NCBI RefSeq assembly: GCF_020520425.1
Contig: NC_079492.1
Location: 139,256,361 to 139,320,360 of the forward strand
DNA: 64,000 bases
Source: Spinacia oleracea
Lineage: Eukaryota; Streptophyta; Magnoliopsida; Caryophyllales; Amaranthaceae
Reading direction: 5' to 3'
A program made the translations under genes and the position numbers. The notes beneath the pieces are model-generated. The model worked only from the letters and a program-made list of their open reading frames with translations, ran no database searches and was not told the DNA's origin. Positions 46,849 to 56,330 of this stretch are shown here, one piece after another. Positions within the stretch are counted from its first letter, which is position 1, and every line of letters starts with the position of its first letter.

Positions 46849-47137
46849 TGTTGATTATAGCATGTTTAGTGATGCTGCTTCCCTAATGTTATAGTGTTGC
46901 TGCTGATGCTATGCTGTTGTTCTGCTGCTGATGCTGCTTTGTCAGCATACAGTCAGCAAGTTGGTTATGAGTTTGTTATAACAAACTTTAGAACAATCTA
47001 GATCCCTAAGCTGTACTATATATACTTCATTGCTGTAATAATTATATCATCATAAAATACAGAAAATCAGAAACTAAATTCTGCTTTCTTCTTCTTCTCT
47101 CAATCAATACTTTTCTATTCTGTTTCGTTTTTCTTCA
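46849..47137 (+). repeat. 5' LTR of copia element 1
   Basis: 289 bp, TG...CA. A TATATATA motif near 47018-47025 is the probable promoter. U3 contains GCTGCTGATGCTATGCTG repeats and the palindrome TTTGTTATAACAAA. Confidence 0.95.
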
Positions 47138-47149
47138 TGGTATCAGAGC
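47138..47149 (+). other. Primer-binding site of copia element 1
   Basis: TGGTATCAGAGC follows the 5' LTR directly and is the usual plant copia site complementary to the 3' end of initiator methionine tRNA. Confidence 0.85.
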
Positions 47150-47364
47150 AGGATCAAGGATCCTTGGCTCAATTTTTCTGAAAATTCCGCAAAACTGTTA
47201 TCAGTTCTGTTTTTTGTTTGTTGTCAAATTGATCAATCGATTCTGGTGATTGTTCACTGGATTTGTGGTATTTTTTTTGATTTTGGATTTGTTTTTCCAT
47301 TGGTTTCTGAATTTGTGTTGATCATCTTGATCAAAACTGCTGATATTGATCAAAACTGCTGATA

Positions 47365-49629
47365 ATGGCTGCTGGTGATGAGAATGTTAACACCAATTCA
47401 CACAGAGATCTTCCACCTAATCAAGATCCAACTAGCATATATTACATACATCCATCTGATGCTAATTCAGCACAACTGGTTTCATTCAAGTTCAATGGTG
47501 AAGAAGGTTTCACTAGCTGGAAAAGATCGATGCTATTAGCTTTATCAGCAAAGAACAAAATTGGATTTGTTGATGGAAGCTACATGAAGCCAGATGCTGG
47601 AACAGTAGAATGCAAAGCTTGGGAAAGGTGCAATGATTTGGTATGCTCTCTGATCCTAGGGAATCTGAATGAGGTAATTGCTAAGAGTGTTATGTTTCTC
47701 AAATCTGCAAGAGACATTTGGCTTGATTTAGAGGATAGATTTGGATTTGCTTCTTTGGCTCAAATTTATTCACTCGAACAAAAATTAGCTGAGATAGCAC
47801 AAGGAAACAAGTCTGTGTCTGAATTTTTTACTGAAATCAAGTCTATATGGGATGCAATTGAAGAGGCTCATCCCTTGCCTTATTGCACCTGCAACAATTG
47901 TACTTGCAATGTGACCAAGAAATTTTTCCAAAGACAACAAGAAAAAATGGTCATGCAGTTCATGATGAAGCTCAATGATCAGTTTGCTACAATTAGAGGC
48001 AATGTACTCATGGTGCCTACTTTGCCAAAAGTTTCTGAAGCCTACAGGTTGTTTGCTCAAGAAGAAAGACACAAAGAGGTGTCTCAGGCTAGTAATCAAG
48101 TGGAAACATTGGCATTTGCAGCTGAAAAGAGAAGATTCAATGGAGATCACTGGAACAATAACAACAAGAGCTACAAGACTCAGCAAACAGGATTTCAATC
48201 TGGTTTTCAGAAAACTGGAACTAATACAAGATATGGTAAACCAGGATCCAACTATTATTGCACTCATTGCCAAATCCAGGGTCACAGTGTGGAGAGATGC
48301 TTCAAGATCCATGGTTATCCACCTGGTTTTAAGACTAGGGACAACAAAACAGCTGCTGTTTCTTTTGGAGGTGATTCTAATGAAGGAGAAACAACAGTGC
48401 CACAATCTGAAACTAATCCAGTGATTACTATGGACCAATATCAACAGCTTATGGATATGTTGGCTAAGCAACAGCAGAGTGCAGGGACTGGAACAAACTC
48501 AGCTATGATGGCAGGTAATATTTGTTTACTGTCTCATACAAATTCTAAGTGGCTTTTAGACAGTGGTGCTTCAGACCATTATTGCTATGACCTGACACAA
48601 TTTACTAGTTATGAAGCTGTTAAGAAACAAAACACCTACATAACTATACCTGATGGGAGTATAATAGCTGTCACTCACATTGGTTCAGTAACTCTTAATG
48701 ATGACATAACCCTAAATAATGTGCTGTATGTACCAGATTTTAAGTACAACTTAATATCTGTGCACAAACTGTGTCAAGATTTGGATTGTGAGATTCACTT
48801 TACTCATGACAAGTGTTTTGTTTGCTGTCAGCAAGGGAAGTTGATTCCTCTTGGTGATGTGAAGTCAGGCTTATACAATTTGGCAGAAAAGAAGTTGGGA
48901 GAAGCTAATTCTGTGCAGACACACACATGTAGTGTAGCTTGTCTCTCTACTGTAGACAATGCCAAGTTGTGGCACTTAAGACTTGGTCATTTACCTTTCA
49001 GTAGGTTGAAACTAATAAACCCTAGCTGTGTGATCACACCTTGTTTACAGGATACTATCTGTCAAGTATGTCCTGCTGCCAAACAGACTAGACTTAGCTT
49101 TCCTTCTAGTAGCATTAAGTCAACTAGTCCTTTTGATCTTATACACATAGATATTTGGGGCCCTCATTCTGTAAAAACTCCTACTGGATGTAATCAATTT
49201 CTGACAATTGTGGATGATTATACCAGATTTACTTGGTTACATTTTCTGAAACAGAAAAGTGATTGTGTTACTGTCATGAGCAATTTCTTAAACATGGTGA
49301 AAACACAGTTTGGAATGACAGTGAAATGCATCAGATCAGACAATGCTAAAGAGTTTTGTGAAGGTGACATGAAAAAATTATATCAGACTCTTGGCATTTT
49401 GACTCAAACTAGCTGTAGTCATACTCCACAACAGAATGGTGTTGTAGAAAGGAAACACAAGCATTTACTAGAAACAGCAAGAGCATTGTACATTCAATCT
49501 AAGGTGCCAAAGAGGTATTGGGGAGAGTGTGTCCTTTGTGCTGCTTATCTGATCAACAGGATGCCTCTACAATCCTTAGATCTTGAAACACCTTACTACA
49601 GATTGTTTAAACAAACCTCTCACATTTAA
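47365..49629 (+). CDS. Copia element 1 GAG-protease-integrase ORF, 754 codons
   Basis: N-terminal GAG region, then a CCHC zinc knuckle C-x2-C-x4-H-x4-C (residues about 299-312), an aspartic protease DSGA motif (D399), the GAG-pre-integrase HLRLGHL zinc region, and the integrase core (DIWGP from 596, later RSDNAKEF and PQQNGVVERKH). The frame ends at TAA near 49627, a few residues before the expected end of the integrase C-terminal part. The next ORF starts 54 bp on in another frame, so a normally single polyprotein is interrupted here by a net frame change. Confidence 0.9.
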   Translation: MAAGDENVNTNSHRDLPPNQDPTSIYYIHPSDANSAQLVSFKFNGEEGFTSWKRSMLLALSAKNKIGFVDGSYMKPDAGTVECKAWERCNDLVCSLILGNLNEVIAKSVMFLKSARDIWLDLEDRFGFASLAQIYSLEQKLAEIAQGNKSVSEFFTEIKSIWDAIEEAHPLPYCTCNNCTCNVTKKFFQRQQEKMVMQFMMKLNDQFATIRGNVLMVPTLPKVSEAYRLFAQEERHKEVSQASNQVETLAFAAEKRRFNGDHWNNNNKSYKTQQTGFQSGFQKTGTNTRYGKPGSNYYCTHCQIQGHSVERCFKIHGYPPGFKTRDNKTAAVSFGGDSNEGETTVPQSETNPVITMDQYQQLMDMLAKQQQSAGTGTNSAMMAGNICLLSHTNSKWLLDSGASDHYCYDLTQFTSYEAVKKQNTYITIPDGSIIAVTHIGSVTLNDDITLNNVLYVPDFKYNLISVHKLCQDLDCEIHFTHDKCFVCCQQGKLIPLGDVKSGLYNLAEKKLGEANSVQTHTCSVACLSTVDNAKLWHLRLGHLPFSRLKLINPSCVITPCLQDTICQVCPAAKQTRLSFPSSSIKSTSPFDLIHIDIWGPHSVKTPTGCNQFLTIVDDYTRFTWLHFLKQKSDCVTVMSNFLNMVKTQFGMTVKCIRSDNAKEFCEGDMKKLYQTLGILTQTSCSHTPQQNGVVERKHKHLLETARALYIQSKVPKRYWGECVLCAAYLINRMPLQSLDLETPYYRLFKQTSHI

Positions 49630-49682
49630 GAACCTTTGGTTGTCTTTGTTATGTATCCACATCTAAGGTTGGGAGAAACAAG
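49630..49682 (+). other. Frame break between the two halves of copia element 1 pol
   Basis: Between 49600 and 49682 the reading frame moves from that of 47365 to that of 49683 (net change equal to minus one base modulo three). Integrase-type residues continue in the second frame directly after the break (GCLCYVSTSK), so a small deletion or insertion, not a designed boundary, is the simplest reading. Confidence 0.75.
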
Positions 49683-51869
49683 ATGAATCCTAGAGCAACA
49701 CCTTGTGTGTTCATGGGATACTCTACTACTCAGAAGGGATACAAAGTACTGGAGATAGACACAAATAGATTCTTTGTAACCAGAGATATCCATTTTCATG
49801 AGAAACATTTTCCTTTTCATCTCTATCTAAAACACAGCCTTTCACCTTCTCCCTATACTAATGCCATCTACTTACCTAGCTTCATGTCACCTACAATTTT
49901 TGATCCACCTGATTTCACTTCTTCTACAAACATCTTTCCACCTCACTCTTTGCCTGTACATTCACCACCACCCACAGAATCAGCCACATCTACAGATTCT
50001 GTGCATACACAGTTCAATTCTTCTCCATCTCCAACACCACCTCCCTCAAACACCACTCAAACTCCTAATAACTCTAACTCTTCTTCTGAATCCCACCCAA
50101 ACACCACTCATTCCACAGATTCCACTTCCAGTTCCTCCAATTCATCTCTCCCTTATCCTATTATCAGACAATCTGCAAGAATACATAAACCATCAGGTTA
50201 CTTAGATGCTTATGAGTGTTTTGCAGTATCATCCACCAACACAGACACCCCTGTTGTCACCAAGCATTGGTGTAATCTAGTTTCATATGTCACATTTCCA
50301 GATGAATTTCAAGCTTTTTTGTCTCAAGTTTGTACTATCACAGAACCAGTGTCCTATACTCAAGCTGCTAAACATCCATTATGGCTTGAAGCAATGAAGA
50401 AAGAACTGGAAGCCTTGGATAGAAACTACACTTGGGAATTAGTGGAATTACCAAAAGGAAAAAAGGCTATAGGGTGCAAGTGGGTGTTCAAAGTGAAATT
50501 GAGATCCACAGGTGCACTGGAAAGGTGCAAAGCCAGATTAGTGGCTAAAGGGTACAACCAGAAGTATGGTATTGATTATGAGGAAACTTTTAGCCCTGTT
50601 GTGAAGATGAGTACTATTAGATGCTTGCTAGCAGTTGCAGCTAGTAGAAAATGGCCCCTTTTTCAGCTAGATGTCAATAATGCTTTCCTACATGGGGATC
50701 TCAAAGAAGAAGTGTATATGCAGATGCCTGAAGGGGTAGACAATCCAACCAACAAAGTTTGCAGATTGGTTAAATCCATTTATGGCTTAAAACAAGCATC
50801 AAGACAATGGCATGAGAAGTTGTTGACTGCTTTAGAGACACAAGGTTTCATACAATCCAAGTATGATTACAGTTTGTTCATCAACAAACAAAATGGTCAC
50901 ATCAACATTGCAGCAGTTTATGTAGATGACATCATTTTGACAGGAACAGATGTTGATACACTGAAAGCATTAAAAGCATATCTTCATCAAACATTCAGTA
51001 TCAAGGATCTAGGGAGGTTAAACTATTTCCTTGGTATGGAGGTGGGCTATACTACAGATGGGATTATTCTGAGCCAGAAGAAGTTCACTAGAGAACTTAT
51101 TGAATCTTGTGGTTTTGATACCACTAAGAGAGCAATCACTCCTTTGCCCATGACTGTTAAATTATCAAACACAGAAGGAGAGTTCTATTCTGATACTGAG
51201 AAATATAGGTCTTTAGTAGGAAAACTCAATTTCCTAACCCACACAAGACCTGACCTTTCTTATGCTGTCCAAACTCTCAGTCAATTTTTGAAGAATCCTA
51301 GAGAACACCATGTGGCAGCTCTGCACCACACTCTCAGATATCTAGCACACACTGAAGGTCAAGGGATATTGCTGAAAGCATCAGATGCTGTTAGTTTACA
51401 AGCATTTTCTGACTCAGATTGGGCATCTTGTCCTGATACTAGAAGATCAGTCACAGGGTACATTTTATTGCTTGGTGGATCACCAGTCTCATGGAAGTCT
51501 AAAAAGCAAGGGACAGTTTCTAAATCCTCTGCAGAAGCTGAATATAGAGCAATGGCAGCAGCTGCCTCAGAAGTTACTTGGATTGTCAACCTGTTAGAGG
51601 ACTTGGGAGTTCATCATTTGAAGCCAATCACACTACACTGTGATAATCAGCCAGCTCTCCACATTGCTAAAAATCCAGTGTTTCATGAACGCACTAAACA
51701 CATAGAGATTGACTGTCACTTCACCAGAGATAAGGTTTTGGAAGGGCTACTGCATCTAAATTACTTGCCTACTCAGCAACAATTAGCAGATATCTTCACT
51801 AAGCCATTGTGTTCTACACAATTTCAGACACTTCTTTCCAAGATTGGAGCTTGTGACGCTCCATCTTGA
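49683..51869 (+). CDS. Copia element 1 integrase C-terminus, reverse transcriptase and RNase H, 728 codons
   Basis: After a Ser/Thr/Pro-rich linker (about residues 60-170) comes the copia reverse transcriptase: GCKWVFKVK, ARLVAKGY, FQLDVNNAFLHGDL, YGLKQASRQW and the catalytic YVDD (413-416). RNase H follows with SDSDWASC (D577), SKSSAEAEYRA and HCDNQPA. The frame closes at TGA just before the polypurine tract. The first ATG in frame is probably not a real start, because this is the downstream half of an interrupted polyprotein. Confidence 0.9.
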   Translation: MNPRATPCVFMGYSTTQKGYKVLEIDTNRFFVTRDIHFHEKHFPFHLYLKHSLSPSPYTNAIYLPSFMSPTIFDPPDFTSSTNIFPPHSLPVHSPPPTESATSTDSVHTQFNSSPSPTPPPSNTTQTPNNSNSSSESHPNTTHSTDSTSSSSNSSLPYPIIRQSARIHKPSGYLDAYECFAVSSTNTDTPVVTKHWCNLVSYVTFPDEFQAFLSQVCTITEPVSYTQAAKHPLWLEAMKKELEALDRNYTWELVELPKGKKAIGCKWVFKVKLRSTGALERCKARLVAKGYNQKYGIDYEETFSPVVKMSTIRCLLAVAASRKWPLFQLDVNNAFLHGDLKEEVYMQMPEGVDNPTNKVCRLVKSIYGLKQASRQWHEKLLTALETQGFIQSKYDYSLFINKQNGHINIAAVYVDDIILTGTDVDTLKALKAYLHQTFSIKDLGRLNYFLGMEVGYTTDGIILSQKKFTRELIESCGFDTTKRAITPLPMTVKLSNTEGEFYSDTEKYRSLVGKLNFLTHTRPDLSYAVQTLSQFLKNPREHHVAALHHTLRYLAHTEGQGILLKASDAVSLQAFSDSDWASCPDTRRSVTGYILLLGGSPVSWKSKKQGTVSKSSAEAEYRAMAAAASEVTWIVNLLEDLGVHHLKPITLHCDNQPALHIAKNPVFHERTKHIEIDCHFTRDKVLEGLLHLNYLPTQQQLADIFTKPLCSTQFQTLLSKIGACDAPS

Positions 51870-51876
51870 GGGGGGA
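51868..51876 (+). other. Polypurine tract of copia element 1
   Basis: GAGGGGGGA directly precedes the 3' LTR. Confidence 0.85.
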
Positions 51877-52165
51877 TGTTGATTATAGCATGTTTAGTGA
51901 TGCTGCTTCCCTAATGTTATAGTGTTGCTGCTGATGCTATGCTGTTGTTCTGCTGCTGATGCTGCTTTGTCAGCATACAGTCAGCAAGTTGGTTATGAGT
52001 TTGTTATAACAAACTTTAGAACAATCTAGATCCCTAAGCTGTACTATATATACTTCATTGCTGTAATAATTATATCATCATAAAATATAGAAAATCAGAA
52101 ACTAAATTCTGCTTTCTTCTTCTTCTCTCAATCAATACTTTTCTATTCTGTTTCGTTTTTCTTCA
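51877..52165 (+). repeat. 3' LTR of copia element 1
   Basis: 289 bp, identical to the 5' LTR except T at 52088. Followed by the target duplication GTATG. Confidence 0.95.
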
Positions 52166-52170
52166 GTATG

Positions 52171-53311
52171 CATCACGTGTGATTGTTTACGCATCACATG
52201 TTCGGAATATGAAGTACGTGTACAATCATATACATTCATCATCCGTAAGTCACTCATCAACGTAATGACACATGTGATATAAAACTCCGGAAAATGCGAA
52301 AAATGCATCTTTCTAGCCAGATTTTCTTTTACAAACAACACATTTTTATTTTGGGTTGTTGAGGTGAGACTTGAGTCTTGATTCTTGAGACTTGAGAGCA
52401 AGCGTGCAATTGTTCCGCCCCATCCGTTATGTGGTGGTACTAACAATAACAATGGGGTTGGGAGAAAAGTTTGTCTGCCATGGTGATTTGTAAGGCAAAG
52501 CACATGCTATTTGTCACCGCCAGAACCAGCCATATAATCTCGTAGTGGATTATTTCATTTTTAACAATGATTGATATCTATGTGCACTATCGTCATACGG
52601 ATTATTCTCTCGTCTCTAAAAGATTGTCCTATTTGATTTTTCACAGTCTTCATAGATAACTTTAATTCTACACGCGTAAAAATTATAAAAGGTTAACATT
52701 TCGAAAACATATATTGAAACGAATCTAACAAAACTTTATATGACTATATTATTTCTTATAGGCTATTGAAAATTCATGGTTAAGTTTTCAAAGTCTTATT
52801 GAGATAATATCATAATATAAAGGATAATATATCATTTATATTATTACTGATTATGTAAATATACTTAACATATTAGTGGTAGATTTGCTTTTAAATATCT
52901 TCTAATTATGTACAATATCTTTGTTATTTTAGCAATTGATATTATTGTTGACTTTGTAATATTCTTAGACTTGTATAAATATTTCATTGCAAATATCAAT
53001 ACAATTAAGCTTTCTCATAACTCTATCAAATTTGACCAAAAAGTTTTCAATGGGTCAATTTTTATGGAGGGCGAGAGTATGATACAATTGACACAAAGAT
53101 CGGAAACGTATCATGACTAAATGGGCTAGTCATATTTCTTCGGCCTAGATCTGCCACTGCATGCCACCAAGAATATAGGATCGATCAGGTTGATCATTTA
53201 CTTGTATTGTCTTATGTATTGTTTATATCTGCACCCTTAATTATGGTCGTAACACTTGTAATGTATTAGGGGTTCCTATTAAAGGGAGCAGTAAATTTAA
53301 TTTTAGAGTTA
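52171..53311. other. Gene-free spacer between the copia elements
   Basis: AT-rich sequence with a decayed Stowaway-like MITE (52604-53077). No gene. Confidence 0.4.
52604..53077. mobile_element. Decayed Stowaway-like MITE
   Basis: TTCTCTCGTCTCTAAAAG at the left is roughly inverse to TTTTTATGGAGGGCGAGA at the right, both beside TA. The arms contain AAAGTTTTC-type words. Diverged; length 474 bp. Confidence 0.45.
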
Positions 53312-53914
53312 GAAATGTCTGATGAGGCGGGCCGAGTGGGTTATGAGCAAGTTTAGTGGGTCATGGGTCGGGGATGGTTTACTAGTTGACACATGACAGG
53401 CACAAGGCAGGTTAGGGTCAGTCGGGTCCTGGGTTGTGTTGAGAAAATTGACACACGTGTTGGGTAGTGGATTACGTGGGTCGCAGGTCTTGTTGGGTTG
53501 TGCAGATCAAGTGCTTCCGATGGGTTGGTGGGTTTGAACGGATTTTAGGGGTTGATGTGGGTCAGGTGGGTTTAGTGGTTTAGATGGATTTTTGGGGTTG
53601 ATGTGAGTCTCGTGAGCTATGTGCGTTTGGATGATAACTAAAGCGTAAAAAAATTACAAAATTCCTATATCCTAAATTAATACATTTTTATATATTGACA
53701 TACTTATATAAATGTAGTTAATATACATTTAAATATTAAATTAAAAATTTATCAGCATTTCATACATACAAAATAGTTTAGATTAGAATGATGGGTCGGG
53801 TAGGTCACAACCTAACAAGATCAAGGGGGGTGGGTTCATGTGTTGGTTGATCTAGTTTCTTGTGTCGAGTGGGTTGGGTTAGTGTGTTTGGCGGGCTATA
53901 TTTGGTGGGTTAGG
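53312..53914. mobile_element. hAT-like repeat, relative of 30144-30865 in opposite orientation
   Basis: GTGGGT/GGTTGGTGGG-rich arms around an AT-rich centre (53640-53790) mirror the element at 30144 (shared centre words TAAATGTAGTTAATATACA and reverse). The left end TAGAAATGTCTGATGAGGCGGG resembles the hAT TIR. The right end is cut by the LTR fragment at 53915. Confidence 0.5.
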
Positions 53915-54088
53915 TGTTAGGTTATGATACATATGACATTCCATAGATCATGCGGAAACAACCATTAACCCAGGACAACATATTATTTACACATAATCAT
54001 ATAGCATAATTTAGATGCATACTCTTTGTTGCGTGCCCTCCCTAGCTGCGCCCGAACCGAACAAGAACAACTCTTTAGGACTCCAAGT
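53915..54088. repeat. Older LTR fragment of the copia 2 family
   Basis: Starts TGTTAGGTTATGATACATAT and follows the first about 172 bp of the younger LTR with roughly 10% differences and small gaps, stopping at CCAAGT exactly where the young LTR (54089) begins. This is what is expected if copia 2 inserted into an older LTR of its own family. Confidence 0.75.
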
Positions 54089-55466
54089 TGTTAGGTTATG
54101 ATTCATATGACAGTTCATAAATCATGCGGAAAAACCATAAAGCCAGGAAACATATTATTTACACATAATCATTTAGCATAGTTTAGATGCATACTCTTTG
54201 TTGCGTGCCTTCCCTAGCTGCGCCCGAACCGAACAAGAACAAGTCTTTAGGACTCCAAGTGTCGTCCCTCCGTAGATAGTCCACAGCACGTCCGGATCCG
54301 CCTTAAGATTGACCAACTAGAATCGCCCTTAAGGTTCTAATATTTTCGGTTAGGTAGGCAAGAATATTGGCTGATTTTTCTGTTTAAAAATCTTAGTTTT
54401 GAATACTTAAAACTTGTGTATAAATTATGACCCCTAGGCCTTTATTTATAGAGTTATGGAAAAGGAATCGTAATCCTAGTAGGATACGAATTAATTGAAA
54501 TTAGAATCCTACATGAATTCTATTTAATTAATTTATCCAATTAGGAATAGAAATTTAATCATACACTAACACTTGTAGATTTAGGAATCACGCATTAGCA
54601 CAAACTCACACACACACGGCAGCCACAAGGGCTGCCCATGCGCGTGCGAGCAGCAGCCCACGCAGCGCGGCCCACGCATCCGTGGCCTTGGCGCGCGCTG
54701 GGCCTGCCTTGCGGTAGGCCTGGGCGCTGCCTTGGCTGGGCTTGTGGCGCGCGTGCTTGCTGGGCGATGGCCCGGCTTCGTGCTGGGCCTTCGTCCGGCA
54801 GGCCTCGTCCGATGCTAATTCGTACGATACGCTTCCGACTAAATTTCCAGTTCCGGAATTTATTTCCGATACGAACAATATTTAATATTTCCGATTCCGG
54901 AATTAATTTCCGTTTCGAACAAATATTTAATATTTCCGTTTCCGGAATTATTTTCCGATTCCGGTAATATTTCCAATTCTGACAATATTTCCGTTTCCGG
55001 CAATATTTCCGATTCTGGTAATATTTCCATTTCCAATAATATTTTCCGATACGTACCATGTTTCCGTTTCCGGCAACATCTACGACTTGGATAATATTCA
55101 TATTTCCGATACGATCCATATTTCCGTTTCCGGCAATATCATCGTTTCCGGAGTATTCATTTCTTGCCTGTGACGATCTTAGCTCCCACTGAAACCAAGA
55201 TCCGTCGGTTCCGAATATTCATAGATGGAGTATTTAATGCCATTAAATACTTGATCCGTTTACGTACTATTTGTGTGACCCTACGGGTTCAGTCAAGAGT
55301 AAGCTGTGGATTAATATCATTAATTCCACTTGAACTGAAGCGGCCTCTAGCTAGGCATTCAGCTCACTTGATCTCACTGAATTATTAACTTGTTAATTAA
55401 TACTGAACCGCATTTATTAGACTTAACATAGAATGCATACTTGGACCAAGGGCATTATTTCCTTCA
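54089..55466 (-). repeat. 3' LTR of copia element 2, 1378 bp
   Basis: Complete LTR. Contains a GC-rich block (54605-54830) and a long stretch of TTTCCG-containing words (54845-55165, such as ATTTCCGTTTCCGG). TG...CA ends in minus orientation. Confidence 0.9.
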
Positions 55467-55481
55467 GTCTCCCACTTGTCC
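55467..55481 (-). other. Polypurine tract of copia element 2
   Basis: On the minus strand GGACAAGTGGGAGAC directly precedes the 3' LTR start TGAAGG. Confidence 0.75.
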
Positions 55482-56330
55482 TTAGGGACAAGTGTGCATT
55501 TCCTAATTCCTTTGTCGCTCGATGCTTGCTCTTGAACATAAGGTAAGAGTTGTCATCCTTATTATGTCCAGAGGTGTTCCTCGGTTTCAGAGTTCAACTG
55601 ATCAAATAAACAGATAATCATAGCCTATGATTCATCCGAGCACGGCCATGCATTTCACAGTTTCTAGCTCTCCGAGTGGCCTTGTACAACTTTTAAGCAT
55701 CTCATCCCGATTTATGGGAGGACAATCCCAATCTTGCGATCTTGAGATTAGACTTCGTTTGATAGGTGATTACCTGAGCGTTGCCTTTATAGCCTCCTTT
55801 TACGGTGCGACGGTTGGTCAACGTCAAAGCAACCAGTTCTCAAACAAGTAATCTCAAATCACTCAGGTATTGAGGATTTAGTGTCTAATAATTTAATGAA
55901 ATTTACTTATGACAGACTTTCATCTCTTACAGTAAAGTTTCATAGGTCTTGTCCGATACTAGTCTTCCCAAAGTAAGTATCTATGCAAATGATTATGACA
56001 TTGCCATGTCCACATAGTTCAAGAAACAGAACTACTAGTCATCTTGCATTCTAATCGTCTAATGTTTTCTATGCGTCCAATTTTATAGAAAACTCCGATT
56101 AGGGACCATTTTCAACCTTTGACATTCAAGTTCACTTGATAGACATTTCTTAGTCACAGGACTGGTCCTGACAGTCTATCTTGAATATATCGTCAAGTTG
56201 AAGGGACTCATCATTTAATAAACCACAAATTAAATGGAAAAATGAATTCCTTTCATTTATTGTGAATGATTAACCAATAATGTTTTACAAAGATTTAAAC
56301 TCTAAAACTTTAAAACATTAAACAGAGACA
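55482..56330 (-). other. 3' non-coding region of copia element 2
   Basis: About 850 bp between the gag-pol stop and the polypurine tract. No frame of note and no env-like ORF. Confidence 0.6.

Larger units (their letters stand above)
46849..52165 (+). mobile_element. Ty1/copia LTR retrotransposon 1, complete and young
   Basis: Two 289-bp LTRs begin TGTTGATT and end TTCTTCA. They differ at a single base (C at 47060, T at 52088). A 5-bp target duplication GTATG flanks them (46844-46848, 52166-52170). A primer-binding site TGGTATCAGAGC and a polypurine tract lie next to the LTRs. The domain order GAG, protease, integrase, reverse transcriptase, RNase H identifies copia. Coding capacity is split into two frames, so it is probably not autonomous as it stands. 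Confidence 0.95.

Noticed and set aside
47785..48471. 228-codon minus-strand frame
   Set aside because: Antisense shadow of the copia 1 GAG region.
54595..55119. Open frame in the copia 2 LTR, repeated at 63674-63958
   Set aside because: Lies in the GC-rich and TTTCCG-repeat parts of the LTR, present in both LTRs; low-complexity translation.
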